Assembly: GCF_037975245.1 (NCBI RefSeq)
Contig: NC_092561.1
Span: 9,173,001-9,237,000 of the forward strand
Direction: 5' to 3'
DNA from: Apostichopus japonicus
Lineage: Eukaryota > Echinodermata > Holothuroidea > Aspidochirotida > Stichopodidae
Length of the DNA: 64,000 bases
Positions 1-12,900 of this stretch are shown one piece after another. The position numbers were made by a program, and so were the translations under genes. Under the pieces are notes generated by a model. It did not search any database. It was not told the DNA's origin and saw nothing but the letters and a program-made list of their open reading frames with translations. Every line of letters begins with the position of its first letter. Position 1 is the stretch's first letter.

Positions 1-98
1 TTACTTCCAATCACTTACCTAATTCAATTATTGTATCTCACTCGAGATCCAGCCTTTCTCTAAATGCAGCATAGTTGTTTAACAGTTTTTCCGTTATT

Positions 99-280
<182 letters not shown>

Positions 281-285
281 AATAA

Positions 286-976
286 TTGTTCACTTTATTA
301 TTTTGACATTGGATTGGATAGGGTTTCCACTAACCTCCAATATCTATAGTGTATTCGTATGTTGTTAATGCATTAGTCCAAGTTTAAAGAAACTGGATGA
401 TATTTTACAGAAAATCATAAACCAAATTTGTCAGTGTGCGATCGAAGACATCACACCTGTTTGCTTCAAGTTCACTTTCGGTGCAAACAAGTCAACTTAA
501 ATGTTGTTATCTTGATATATGATACATAGGATTTGCATGCAAATTTCACAAAACAAATACTAAGAATACGACGGCCTTTGCTTACTCAAATTTGTTCTCT
601 GCACATATCCTTCTTTAAGCTAACACATATTAATACGTTATATATGGGAGCAGCTATCTTAGATTGAAGTTTGTATAAATTATGTCTAAATATTACGTCA
701 TGCGAAGAGTGACGGAGGAAGAAGGTTCAAAATAGGGGGAGAAGAGGGGAGTGGAGGGAGATGAGGGGAGGGGAGGGAGGGAGGGATGTAGGGGAAAACC
801 ATAATGTCACAGTCCCACAAACCTTCTGACAAAATTGATATTTTGTGCTTTCCGTACCATGCATAAATTTGGATGCATCTTAGAGAAAGAGAATGTTTTG
901 AATTACATTCATTCTTAATTCCCCAAAAGCAGGGCACTCTTGATTTTCAAGAACAGGGGACCTTTAGTGTCTACCA
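286..976. other. 5' non-coding flank of gene 1, no gene seen
   Basis: AT-rich unique sequence shared with 44429-45120. It includes a purine-rich GGGGAG/GAGGGA stretch around 730-785 whose length differs between copies. No exon-like stretch with splice signals was found. Confidence 0.5.
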
Positions 977-1315
977 ACACCCGATACTCATAGCTAGTAA
1001 CTACTGTTCATGTTCCATAACCGTGCATCAGTAATTACTGCGCGTGTTCGTAACGACGGTAACATGTGTTACAGGTGGCACAGTCATTTCTGCAAGTTTG
1101 TTGTTACAGCAAATTAAAAAAAAAAGTTATATATATTTTTTTTAAATTACTGCAAAATTTCATCTGTCGGACTCGTAGTTCAACGTGTAACGGCTTTGCA
1201 GTAATTACTGTACCAACCGTAACACATGTTACCGTGTTGCGAACACAGCGAAGTAGTTACTGATGCACGGTTGTGGAACACGAACATATAGTTACTAGCT
1301 ATGAGTATCGGGTGC
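977..1315. mobile_element. Fold-back (long terminal inverted repeat) MITE
   Basis: Two inverted arms of about 117 bp (977-1093 and about 1197-1315) flank an AT-rich spacer of about 100 bp. The outer ends read CACCCGATACTCATAGCTAG and, inverted, the same. Arms differ by a few substitutions, so the RNA or single strand would form a long imperfect hairpin. No coding capacity. The copy at 45121-45474 shows it was inserted before the A/B duplication. The superfamily is not identifiable by eye. Confidence 0.75.
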
Positions 1316-2120
1316 TACCAAAGCGAGGCACTTCTTATCTGAAAACTTTGGGAAGTTAGTTTGAGGTTTTCTGTAAAACTGAGGAGGGGGTGTCCCCCCA
1401 CCCTCCCCCACCCTCTGCCGCTCTGACGTCATGGTTTGGTCAGCGCGGTCACCCAACGGTTGTAAAGTATAAACTCACTTCAATTCTGCAGCTTAGTCAG
1501 ATTATAAATTAATGGGTGCAAAAGACTTATTAATATGTTATAACAAACCGTAATCATAATCTCATGTCTGGTGGATGGGATAAGTTGTATTCTATATTAT
1601 CACAGCCACTACGGGAATTATATCTTTCAAATTTTAAATAACACGACATAGGTCATCGGGACACCCTTCGTCACATTCTAACGTCCCCCACCCCTCCCCC
1701 AAATAGACACAACCTCCGCGAAGTGTAAATGATTTGATGTGATCATTAGCTAGTTATTTTCGTCTATTTCAAGCGCTAACATTTACAAAATGTATAGTTA
1801 ATATAGAGTGTATTATTCTCAAGTATGTAGAGAGCGAACATTATTCAGACTTCGAGCCTTCACTTCTGAACTTGAACAAACAAGACAAAGATAAGTTATT
1901 TAGGACACGGCGAAGTTGAGTATTAGGAGGACTGGGTGGGATCAAAGCTTCCCCACATATATAGCGAATTGTTCTCATCTGCAGTTGCAATCCTTGCAGC
2001 CCCCCCCCCCAATCCTCCCGCCCCATTCTTCCCTCCACTCGACCCCTCATACCTTCGCATATATATATATAACAAACTGAAGAGACACATCTATAAAATG
2101 TGTATCCTGTTTTCTGACCT
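1316..2120. other. Upstream region of gene 1, no gene seen
   Basis: Non-coding, shared with 45475-46315. It holds C-rich tracts (1383-1415, 1684-1700, 1999-2010) and a short TA run at 2060-2071 that is longer in copy B (about 46230-46265). A promoter for gene 1 should lie here or just 3', but no TATA box at a convincing position was recognised. Confidence 0.4.
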
Positions 2121-2132
2121 AATTTAAAGGTA
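2121..2132 (+). promoter_or_regulatory. Conserved AATTTAAAGGTA leader motif upstream of the MATE-like start
   Basis: The 12-mer AATTTAAAGGTA occurs 45-60 bp before the ATG of all four genes (2121, 9904, 46316, 54170), although the surrounding leaders of genes 1/3 and 2/4 have otherwise diverged. It follows a pyrimidine-rich stretch and contains AAAG|GTA, so it could be a 3' splice acceptor for a 5' UTR exon, a trans-splicing acceptor, or a core promoter or leader element. The role is inferred. Confidence 0.35.
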
Positions 2133-2176
2133 CAAGGTTCAATCAAGGATCAGAGTTACGAGCCCGAAAGGTGAAT

Positions 2177-4700
2177 ATGAAGCCTCCCTCTGTGACGTCA
2201 GACCAGGATGGGTCACAACATTCTGTCGAGACTGAAGATCAGGTAGCGTTACAGCAGATGAATGCAGCAGACGACGTACCGGAAGAGGTGGTTCAAGGTG
2301 ATGAAAGGTCAGAAAAACCGGACGTGACAGATCAAGATACGATCGACGAAAAAGATTCCAGCCCACCTCAGAGAATCGACGAAAGCAAACAGTGCGAAGC
2401 GCAAGACACTAAAAAGGATGACGTCACACCGGGGGTAACAGTTGCGGCGGGACTCCCATTGAAGGCCGTTGTGAAATTTTCGCTCATGCGCTTTCCTTGG
2501 AGGTTGTATTTCGCTCTACTGCTCACCAGACTGATTCCGACTATCTACAGAACGACAAGGGTGTATTACTTGGGGGATTTGCCGAGTGACAGCGGGGTCA
2601 ACATTGCGTCACAGTTGACCTGGGTTAATCTCTTCCTTGAAGTAGTTCAAGAATCATTGATCTTGCCTTTGTATTACATGATTGGCGTCACCATACACGA
2701 CGAGAATGAGACTAGAAATCGAGTCAAGACCGGCATCCTGTTCACGGTCGTGGTCCATATTGTCTTCTCTGCCATCATCGCTGCTGCTGCCTATCCTCTC
2801 GTCCAATTTATGGCCCAAGATGTTGAACTATTAGATGAGACAGTGAGGTACATCCGACTCGAGATGGCTGCGATTCCATGTAGTAGGTAAGCCTCCCCCT
2901 CCCTCCCTCCCTCCCTCCCTCCCTCCCTCCCTCCCTCCCTCCCTCCCTCCCTCCCTCCCTCCCTCTGTCCTCAACCCCTCCACACACCCTAAAAACCTCC
3001 GCACATTCTTGCGATATGATATAGGTTCCACGAGGTTGTTCTCATAAAGGAAAAAGAAATTATCTTAAACTTTCATTGGATGATTTGTGGTTAGGAATTT
3101 ATCTGTATAACGCTAACGCTCACAGCTCAACGTAATATATACTTACGCGTCCTATCCTACATGCTGTCATCGGTGTGACATGATAAAGCACCGGGTGAGG
3201 AGATATAGTTTCCAGGAATCGTCCAGTTAAAGATGTTATATTCAGGTCGTAAAGACGTCTAGTCAACAAATTACAATGCTTCTTGTTCAGGAATCGGGAT
3301 TGAAATACTCCACATATTGTCTCGGTGGGAGGGGAGGAGGGGGGTTCACCTGCTCCATCAGCTGTTGGGGAAAGCCGATCAGTCGGAAATATTTCTTACA
3401 AAAGCCAGAAGACTTTATCAGCCCGACCTTGCGTTGAGACCTATTTATTGAACTAATGTATAGCCTAAACGTACCTCAGAAGGCACGATTTGACTTCTAA
3501 GCTTTGTTTTTTTTTCTCGGGGAGGGCCCCTTAGACCCTTCCTCTCCTCAACAAAAGCGGCCCGCATAAGAGAAGCCTTCAATGAACCCACAGCCGTCCA
3601 AGTTTTGATACACCTACAGCCCCATCCGTAAAGGATCAAGCCCCTACCCAAAATTATTCGGGGAATATTGAAATTTGCCCTCCCCCACCGCCCACCCCTT
3701 CATGTGAACGACACTGTGTACGTGTTTGTCTTTTAAACTAGGGTAAGCACTTTGATAACAATTTCCCCCTCTCTTTTTTTCTCTCACGTTTAGTGTGGTG
3801 CAGTTCGTCACCGTGGTCTTTACCCTCTACCAGTGGCAGTTTCACATCTACTCTATCCTCGCCATGCGTCTCATCCTGTCGATCCTTCTCGATACCTTCT
3901 TTCTCAGTTCGTTTGATTTCTCTCTCCAGTTGGGTGTAAACGGTATCGCTTACGGTAACATCATTACCAACGGTGTCATAACTATTTACTGCATCATAAT
4001 CCTGCTCGTCAAATATCGAACGACTTGCCAAAGTCTTTTCTCAAAGATGTCTTTCTCTTGGTTGAAGAAATGGGGATCTGTGGGTTTCTATTCCGGGTTA
4101 GATTCCTTCGTGAGAAACCTCTTCTATACCCTTTGCGTCGTAAGAATGATGAACGTGATATCTGAACAAGGAACGTATTGGCTGGCGAATGAATTCATCT
4201 GGAACTGGCTTCTACTAGCATATCTGCCATTATCGGACGTGCTGAAACAAGACACCGGAGCATCGACAAGTCCTGTGATAAATCATAGACTCAAAACGGC
4301 TGGTTACATGATTCTAACTATCATCATAGGGTTGCTATGGTGTGTTACCGTTCCGGCTTGGAAGCCGTTCTTGAAGACTGTGATGAACATACCAGAGAAT
4401 GACGTCGACGTGGTCTTTCAGCTTATTCTGATTCTCATGCCTGCATACATCATGTTCATGGTGAACACACTAATGGACAGTGTTTTCATTGGTAAAGGGA
4501 AGACTCGTCTCCTTGCTGTACAATCCATTATTACTAATATTTGCGTTTATGGTGTATCTTTTGTCTTGTTTCTCTGTGACGTATATGAACCGACCCTAAT
4601 TAACATATCTGTCTTATTCGGGTCTAGTATTGTTGTAGACAGTATCATCACCACGGTCCTTTATATCTGGTTCATTAAGAAAGTTGACTATAAAATATAG
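2177..4700 (+). CDS. MATE-like 12-TM antiporter, gene 1 (two exons, 538 aa)
   Basis: Exons 2177-2886 and 3794-4700. Donor AG|GTAAGC and acceptor CTCTCACGTTTAG|TG join in phase 2 and keep the frame. The start is the ATG of MKPPSV, shared with the other copies. Residues 1-98 are hydrophilic, acidic and probably disordered. Twelve hydrophobic segments follow, near 103-124, 146-170, 186-212, 224-250, 256-276, 285-309, 330-352, 365-387, 406-430, 443-469, 476-498 and 505-531, the 2x6 pattern of MATE carriers, which exchange Na+ or H+ for organic cations and drugs at a membrane. GVNGIAYGNIITNG in TM6 and the TM8 stretch FIWNWLLL...LSDVLKQDTG resemble, from memory, COG0534 proteins of bacteria and archaea more than animal SLC47A. 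The usual core is about 440 residues, as here without the N-tail. The intron sits in TM4 (codon 237). Substrate unknown. Confidence 0.75.
2894..2964. repeat. (CCCT)n microsatellite at the start of the gene 1 intron
   Basis: About 17 CCCT units begin within 10 nt of the 5' splice site. The same array in gene 3 (47094-47457) is about five times longer. The complementary strand is (GGGA)n, a G-quadruplex-type sequence. Confidence 0.95.
2965..3793 (+). other. Remainder of gene 1 intron
   Basis: Non-coding. The stretch around 3280-3480 (TGTTCAGGAATCGGGATTGAAATACTC in two parts, then the CAGCCCGACCTTGCG region) is homologous to 12541-12730 in the gene 2 intron. The paralogues therefore arose by duplication of an intron-containing gene. 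The intron ends in a pyrimidine tract and CACGTTTAG. Confidence 0.7.
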
Positions 4701-7379
4701 CCGGAACAAATTTGTCTTGCAGTAAAGGACCAACCTAAAAGCAATGTGTTTTTGTAAGGCAGTAGTCATATCTACCCACCATGCTTCGATAGCATTGTAA
4801 ATACTCGCTCCAATCTCGTCTTAAAGGAAAATGTTGCATTATACAATCTTTGCATGTGATATCTTATAAAAGTCATGAATATTTCAAGAAGTCATTAGCT
4901 TTCACTTAGTTGTTACTGCCCCCCCCCCCCCAATATTTTGGTCCAGATGACTATTTGATTAAAGCTTCCAATAGCCATGTAGGCTATACTTAAACACATG
5001 GTGATATGTTGATAAATTTTTGCTATGCAATCCGGTCTATTTGACGATACCATTGTACTTATCATTTCACCTGCAACAGGGATATATTGTAAATTCAAAC
5101 ACTTAAGACGTGACAACTCCTTATCGGTGAGAAAAAAAAAACAAACAAACAAATATTGCATTATATGGGAACGAAACATGAGAAAGATCTACATGCACAT
5201 TGCTTTATCATGCATGCTAAATATCCTATCACATACTTAGGCCCTATATACAAGCACCTCAAAGTTTCAGCTCGTATTATAATATAGGACGTAGAAGAGA
5301 ACCCCTCTCCTAACGTACAAAGTAAATGTAAAGTTTATAACGTTAGGCCCAATTGTGTTTACCGTTACTAATCGGGATCATAAACCGATAAGGCCAAATA
5401 ACACTGAAACTTGGCAATGACCAAATGTGGTACTTTGAAATGAAAATGACTGTACAAGATAGAACCATGCTTGATTACATATAAAACAAATCCTGCTTAT
5501 TAATTCCTGCAGAGGTATGTAAAATAGTAGATTTAAGTTTCGTCGTAGTTCTGCTTTCGCTTCTTTCGGCTTTTCTCTTTCCTTGTCTTTGTTTGGATTG
5601 GGTGCTGAGGTGTCCTTCGTTTGTTTAACCGATTCATTTCTCCACTTCTTGTCGATATCTTCCCCGTTAGCCTTCATTGCTTTGATTTATTATAATTATT
5701 ATTATTATTTTCATTTTTAAAGTTTTCACACCGGTTTGATTTCAACCACTATATACAGCTGTAGTGTATTCATAATCAAAATAAACAGAATATGCACAGA
5801 CCTGGCTCGTTGGCCTTTTCAATGAAAGCAACACTAGGGCTTGGTACGTAAATTTATATAGGCCTACCGGGTATATGCTTGCGAGTACAATGGTTAGTGT
5901 TGCGGCCCTTGTATATAGAGCTATCATCAAATTCATCGATTTCAATGCAATTGTTTGGTTGTACTTGTGTTTAGTTGTTGTTTTTTGGTTCTTAGTATTT
6001 TTCAAAAGCAAAAGTTTCATTGATACCGAAAGTGAATGCTTTCAACATATGATGTTTCATGATATTAGTCATTTTATAAGTGAATAGTTACCAACTCACT
6101 ACAAACCGTGAATTAGTACAACAAAACTCAAAATATGCTTTCCCATTTTGGTCTTTGTTCTTTCCAGCAATGAATAGTTGTAATTGAATACTACCGGTAC
6201 CTTTTCCCTTTCTCGTTAATTGTTCTATCACGCATTACCCGCATGGTTATCACAGGATATCATTTGATTATGCATTTCCAAATCATCATTTTAACTTTGC
6301 CTTCTTCTACTTCTAACAAATGACGTAACTTTCACAGCAGACTGATTGGTTCTTATTATCATGTGACCAAATCTACCATTGAGATTGGCTAAGAATATAC
6401 AGGGTTTTTTAATCGCCTCGTACACGCGTGTTAAGAAGTCTTACTGCACATATCAATAGCACAAGATCTACGTGATAGTATAGGCACGTAAAAGTTCAAG
6501 TTACTTAATTTCTGTTTTATTGTAATCAAATCAATGACGGAATAAACTCAAGAAATCAATGTTTGACTTCAGAATTGATTCTTTCGTGATTTTTTGTAGG
6601 CCACTGATTCCACGTTGTCACACTATGTCAAAGATCCATCGAAAAACCAGAATACAAACTGCATGGAGGTTTCGATGAAGTGACATTTGCACAAGCTCTT
6701 CTGCTTGTTAACCAGAAATAGCGGTCACAATATAATTGTCCCGAACCACTTTTTTGATGTACAATTATACACTATGGCATGGTTAAACACAGGTCAGTGT
6801 ACTGTACGTGGCAATACACACCTCCATCAAAAACAATAGGGGTCTTGTACTCAATGTCCACACACTCAATGTCCACACATCCACACACCAAGTATGAGAA
6901 GTATCCACGATTCCCATCGTTAGATATCATGTGAAAGGGTTTTCAGAGTTTGACCTCTGGTGACCAGAAATGAGTTTTGACCTCACAAGCAACAGGATTC
7001 TTGTACTCAATATGGCAAATCCATATACCATACATGTAAAGTATCATGAATTTTTACTATGTTTAGACCGTTTTAGTATGTTTTTAAGGTTTTCAGGCCT
7101 CGACACTGAAATGTTTTTAAAAAGTACTCGCTATTTGGCGACCGTGACTAAAAACCTACTCGCCAAGACGCAAAATTCCCTCGCCACTATGAATGTTGCT
7201 CAAACCTCCACAACATCAATACTTTCTATGAACAAAGGTTATAGGCACTTAATCAGATACATGGTGCTACGTAATTGCACATTGGAAAATTATGTTTATG
7301 TTCCGTATCAAATTTTAAACTTTTTCCCTCCTAAAGTAAGTGATGATCCAAAAAACATGTCGCAAAATCGTAAATAAGC
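4701..7379. other. Intergenic region between genes 1 and 2, no firm gene
   Basis: Shared with 48962-51649. Two frames stay open here without real support. One is minus-strand 5378-5677, charged and Lys/Glu-rich at its N-end, but shortened by a stop change in copy B. The other is plus-strand 6970-7377 (135 aa), identical in both copies except one Met/Ile change, as is all the DNA around it. Neither shows domains, flanking splice sites or codon-level constraint. The 5240-8640 block is the most similar part of the two copies. Confidence 0.5.
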
Positions 7380-7945
7380 ATGCAGCTAATTCGAATTACT
7401 GATATCATCAAATATGACGTCATATTTGATGATATCACTAATTCGAATTAATGATATGTACATATCACTAATTCGATTTAATGATATCAACAAATATGAC
7501 GTACATATCAAGAATTCGGCCATATTTAATGATATCATTAAATATGGCCGAATTCGTGATATGTACGTCATATTTGATGATATCAATAATTGGAATTTAT
7601 GATATCAAAAATTCGAATTAATGATATCATTAAATATGGCCGAATTCGTTATATGTACGTCATACTTTTGATATCATAAACTTAAATACAGATATCTGAA
7701 ATTTAATTTATGATATCTTGAATTGAAATATTGATATCTATAATAGTTCATCTATTTTAAGATATCACATATTCAATTCTTGATATCAGAAATTTTAATT
7801 ATGATATCATCAAATAAAATAATGATATCAATACTTTCCTTGCACCAATTAATGATATCATCAAATATAACGTACATATCATTAAAACAATTTCAGATAT
7901 CATGAAATAATTCATGATATCATTAAATAATTTTTGATATCAATA
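7380..7945. repeat. GATATC-rich palindromic repeat field
   Basis: AT-rich DNA in which GATATC recurs every 20-25 bp. It contains a 64-bp near-perfect palindrome centred on TGACGTCA (7387-7450, one mismatched pair) and a 128-bp imperfect palindrome (7470-7597) whose central 44 bp (7512-7555) is exact. A partial repeat follows at 7610-7670. Degenerate GATATC units then continue to about 7945. There is no coding potential. The copy at 51650-52215 is almost identical. It may be a satellite built from a fold-back element or a cruciform-forming repeat. Confidence 0.85.
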
Positions 7946-9275
7946 ATTAAATACTGAATGAAAAATAAAATGGCTAGCCATACGCACGTATACACACATA
8001 CTCACTCATCCGCCAACATGACTACAAAGGTTACGATCGAATCTAAACCAACCATATTCGTGGGTGAGTCATTTCATTTTAAGGGTCGAATCGAGTCATT
8101 GAGATTGATTTCTCTGACTCAGTCAAGTCATTAACTCTAGTCACAATATATCTCTATGGGGCCAAACAAAAAAAATCACAATCTTCTTCTAGTCACTTTG
8201 CTTGATATTTTAGTGACTCAGGTCATATGGCTCGTTACAGCAGTATATGAAAAAGAAGCTGTAATTGGCAGAGATCGACAGTAACAGCTAATATAAAATA
8301 CCAGGATTGTTATCACCTCAAAATAATGTGCCATGACAATCATTGTTAGCATTAGAGTGGCGTCCTTCAAGTTTCCACCGATATACGAATCCATGTTTCA
8401 AAGTCTACGTACGTCGTTCAGAAAGACATACAACGAATATGAAACCATAATCAGCGCCTCTGTCATAACCATGTGTATGTACTGTATACAAAGCTTCCGA
8501 AGTATTATTAAAACAACATAACCTCAATGCTGTGAACAGTCACGTGACGAAGCGCTGTGTCACATGCACGGTTTCAGTGTAACACAATGGTATGTGTTTA
8601 CGTGATTATACCGACAGCAACAATACACAATAGATAGCTCACGCAGGAACCGAGGACATGAAATCAAGTATGAATTATTTTAAACATATCACCGCTGTAA
8701 CCGATCCTGTAGCTTGTTCGCCGCCACATGGCTGATAACAAGGTAAGCCGACTTATTCACGCTATGCTTGGTCATTCTTCAAGCTAACGGTATATTAACA
8801 TAGTATTGGTACAGTTTTATGATAATAATGTGTACGAAGTGCAGGTTGCTATGTCTACCTGCAAATGGCGTATAGGTCAAAGTAATCATTCATAAAGCGG
8901 TCGAGTATAGTTTTAAGTATAGTACTTTTTTATATGAAGGGGCATAACTAGCAGGCGCGTGAAGTCACTCCATCATAAATAAGATGTGGAGAATATTAAA
9001 TAGCCTATCACGAGACAGCGAAATCAATTCAATTGAAACTTCCAACTACGGTTCTTCAACACAGCTGTGTTAGCAAATGCCATACTGTGCAAGTATACAT
9101 ATGAGAATGATCAGATGCAATAGGGAAAGATTGCCAGAAACGATAAAACTACGTCTGACGTTTAACGCTTCATCATTCTGCACATAGCAACAGATTGCGA
9201 ACATATACCTTCTTGAACAATATATAAGGCTGTAACTATATGCTTAGGCATATCACAATTCTCACCCCCCCCCCT
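7946..9275. other. Intergenic region upstream of gene 2, no gene seen
   Basis: Shared with 52216-53546. It has a cluster of GAGTCA/AGTCA words around 8060-8220. The 62-aa frame at 8333-8521 has no features that suggest a real gene. Nothing else recognised. Confidence 0.4.
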
Positions 9276-9762
9276 CAGTGCGGCGTAGCCAGCATCCTAT
9301 TGTTAGGGGGGCAAGATATTTCTTAAGGGGGCAACCTCGTGATGGTTGATGGTAGGAATTACCAAGAAATAAATGTATTAATGGGCACTTCGTCTGCACA
9401 AAGTGGCATCATTGGTCGCTGAAAATGCACATGGGTTGCTAGCGCTAGTTTGTACATTTGGTTATACAACCGGCCAAATTATTGGCGCTTATTCTGTAGG
9501 ACGATATTGATCAACGGTCTCCGTACGTGGGTATGATGAAGGCCCACAATGTGTAATATCTCGGTCTGATTACCAAGTTCTGACCTTATATGAAGTATGA
9601 ACATGAGCCCTGAGGTCAAGTATTAATACTTGTGATTAGAACTCGAAAAATGTAAAAAAGAAGTATTTGAATACATCACTGGATTTCCTTGGGGGGGGGG
9701 GGGGAGACAAAGCAAATGGGGGGTGGGCATTGCCCCATGGCCCCCCTCTGGCTACGTCACTG
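9276..9762. mobile_element. Non-autonomous hAT-like element (MITE), about 487 bp
   Basis: It begins CAGTGCGGCGTAGCCAG and ends CTGGCTACGTCACTG, imperfect terminal inverted repeats of the CAGTG-GCGTAGCCAG type common to hAT MITEs. G-rich and C-rich subterminal tracts follow, and there is no transposase frame. It lies about 200 bp before the gene 2 ATG and may affect its promoter. The counterpart in copy B is 53547-54029. No clear target duplication was found, because both flanks are C-rich. Confidence 0.65.
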
Positions 9763-9961
9763 CCCCCCCCCCCCCCACAACGCGGTGAAAAAGTACATTG
9801 TTGCGTTCACAACTTATGCCCTTAATCACGTATGTCTATATGATATGTGAACTGCAGCACCGAAGAACATTGACTGTTTGTTAATATCATAACATTTTCC
9901 TGTAATTTAAAGGTAAAGCATTCACCCCAAGTGGAGAGTATAACCATCAAGACACACCAAA

Positions 9962-12900
9962 ATGAAGCCTCCATCGGTGAGGTCAGATCAATATGGCTCA
10001 CAACGTCCTGTTGAGGCTGAAGTCAGGGCCGCATTACAACGGGTCAACGAGGCAGTCGATGTACCGGAAGTGACGTTCCAGCATCCAATCGACTCTTCTA
10101 CCTGCACAGAGTGGTCAGTACAACATACGAACGAAGATGACGTCACACCTGCAGTCACATCAGTCAGGGCGCCCTTGATATCTGACTTGCAGACTTCACT
10201 AAGTCGCGTTACTTGGAGGTTGTATTTAGCTCTACTGCTCACCAAATTGATCCCGACTCTCTACAGAACGACAAGGGTATACTACTTGGGGGATCTGCCG
10301 AGTGACAGCGGGGTCAACATTGCGTCACAGTTGACCTGGGTCACTATCTTTCTTGAGGTAGTTCAAGAATCTTTGATTTTGCCGCTATATTACATGATTG
10401 GCGTCACCATAGACGACGAGAATGAGACTAGAAATCGAGTCAAGACCGGCATCTTGTTCACGGTCGTGGTCCATGTTGTCTTCTCTGCAATTATCGTCGC
10501 TGCTGCCTTTCCTCTCGTCCGATTTATGGCCCAGGATGTTAAACTATTACATAAGACTGTAACGTACATCCGATTCGAGATGGCTGCGGTTCCATGTAAT
10601 AGGTAAGCCTATACTTCGACCCCTATCCTGCCCCAATACCAGGGGCGTAGCAAAGGGGGGTCGAAGGGGGCAGCCGCCCCCCCCCCCCTTAGCATATTTG
10701 TTTTGTATGTTTTTATGATATCGCTAGTAATTTCAAAGAGAAAATGCTAAGATGCCACTTACAAGGTCTGGGAAGTGCCATTTCCAGCGATATGGGAGGC
10801 ATTTTCAGCCAAAAGTTTCTTATACGCTTCGCGTGTTCAAAAATGGTATCAAATAGAGTTGCCATCATTGGGGGGGGGGGGGTGGTGTGTGGGAAGGGGT
10901 GACAATCATGAACTGAAATATCGTCAGCACAGCAGTTTTCAATGACATTTGGTACCATCAAGCGAAGCTTGCTGTTAAAAAGTGGTTCATTATGTTCAAA
11001 TGTGGTATCAAATAGAGATGCCACAATTGTGGGGTGTGGGGGGGTGGTGTGTGGAAGGGGGTGGCAATCATGAACTAAAATAACGTGAGCACAGCAGTCT
11101 TCAATGATATGTGGTACCATCAAGCGATGCTTGCTGTTCAAAGGTGGTTCATTGTGTTCAAAAGTGGTATCAAATAGAGATGCCATAATTGTGTGTGTGT
11201 GTGGGGGGGGGGTTGGTGTGTGGGAGGGGGTGGCAATCATGAACTAAAATAACGTGAGCACAGCAGTCTTCAATGATATGTGGTACCATCAAGCGATGCT
11301 TGCTGTTCAAAGGTGGTTCATTGTGTTCAAAAGTGGTATCAAATAGAGATGCCACAATTGTGTGTGTGTGGGGGTGGGGGTGGTGTGTGGGAGGGGGTGG
11401 CAATCATGAACTAAGTAACGTGAGCACAGCAGTCTTCAATGACACGTGGTACCATCAAGCGATACTTGCTGTTCGAAAGTGGTTTATTGTGTTCAAATGT
11501 GGTATCAAATAGAGATGCCACAATTGTGTGGGGGGGGGGGTTGGTGTGTGGGAGGGGGTGGCAATCATGAACTGAAATAACGTGAGCACAGCAGTCTTCA
11601 ATGACACGTGGTACCATCAAGCGATGCTTGCTGTTCAAAAGTGGTTCATTGTGTTCAAAAGTGGTATCAAATAGAGATGCCACAGTTGTGGGGGGGGGGA
11701 GGGAGGGTGGTGTGTGGGAGGGGGTGTCAATTATGAACTGAAATAACGTGAGCACAGCAGTCTTCAATGAAATGTGGTACCATCAAGCGACGCTGCTGTT
11801 CAAAAGTGGTTCATTGTGATTAAAAGTGGTATCAAATAGAGATGCCACAATTGTGGGGGGGAGGGTGGTGTGTGGGAGGGGGTGTCAATTATGAACTGAA
11901 ATAACGTGAGCACAGCAGTATTCAATGACATTAGGTAAGTGCCGCCTCCCCCCCACACCCCCCCCCCCCCCGCCCCCTCCCCCTCTGTGGTTCAGCTATA
12001 TTTTGGGTTTGTTATTGTTGTCGTGAAATCGTCCCGAGGAAATTTACATTTGACAGATTAAATGCATCCCGGTTAAATTTACTTTCAATTCCTATGTTTA
12101 CCGATTTCGAGATAACGACATTTGAAGTTGATACGTTTTGTCGCAGCAGTAAACTTGAAAGAAACATCAGGTGTCGGATGTTGACAGAAGCATACTGACA
12201 TGTTTTTTTTGCTTCAAAATTTAACTTCAACTTCTCAGGTATTGTAAACAGTATACAGTCGTTTCTATATTGTTAAATTCCCAAGATCAAAAGAATAAAA
12301 TTGCAACAAGCATTATGCGTTCAATGTGCAAACTATGACATCACACCTACTTCCGTCATATTTAATTAATGATAAACGGAACCTTGACAATTTCAATTAT
12401 CAATATCTCGAAAAACGACGTGAAGTAATTGGATGCAAATTTCATAAGGATGCAGAAAATTTACTTCTCTCTCATCAGCAAAAAAAAAGCATCTGTTCTT
12501 TGGATTATCATTTTTTTTAAATTATCCTTGAACTTTTTCATGCATCCTGTTCAGGACTTGGGATTGAAATACTCATAATACATATATGCTTGGGACACGG
12601 TGGGGGGGGGAGGGGGAGGGTGGGTATTGTTCAGCTGCTCCATCAGCTGTTGGGAAGGAAATTCAGTCGGGGATTCTTTGCAAAATTCAAAAGTATTTAT
12701 CAGCCCAACCTTGCGCTGAGACCTAAATATAGACCTAATGTATAATCTAAACATACCTCAGAATGCACGATTTGACGTCCAAGCTTTGCTATATAGACGT
12801 TCAGTCGGGGATTCTTTGCAAAATTCAAAAGTATTTATCAGCCCAAACTTGCGCTGATACCTATATATAGACCTAATGTATAATCTAAACATACCTCAGA

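Noticed and set aside
2171-2176. GTG start for gene 1
   Set aside because: ATG at 2177 begins the MKPPS sequence shared by all four genes; GTG starts are not expected in nuclear animal genes.
3738-4031. Minus-strand frame conserved in all four copies (also 13224-13520, 47983-48300, 57249-57539)
   Set aside because: It is antisense to conserved exon 2 of the transporter; its conservation follows from the sense strand.
5378-5677. Charged minus-strand frame of 99 aa
   Set aside because: Copy B ends earlier because of a base change, and no splice sites or homologue were recognised; kept only as doubtful.
6970-7377. 135-aa plus-strand frame, also at 51240-51647
   Set aside because: No domain, no splice or promoter context; its near identity between copies equals that of the surrounding non-coding DNA.
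10713-11767. Long minus-strand frames with His/Pro-rich repeats
   Set aside because: Produced by the tandem minisatellite; different frame and length in gene 4.
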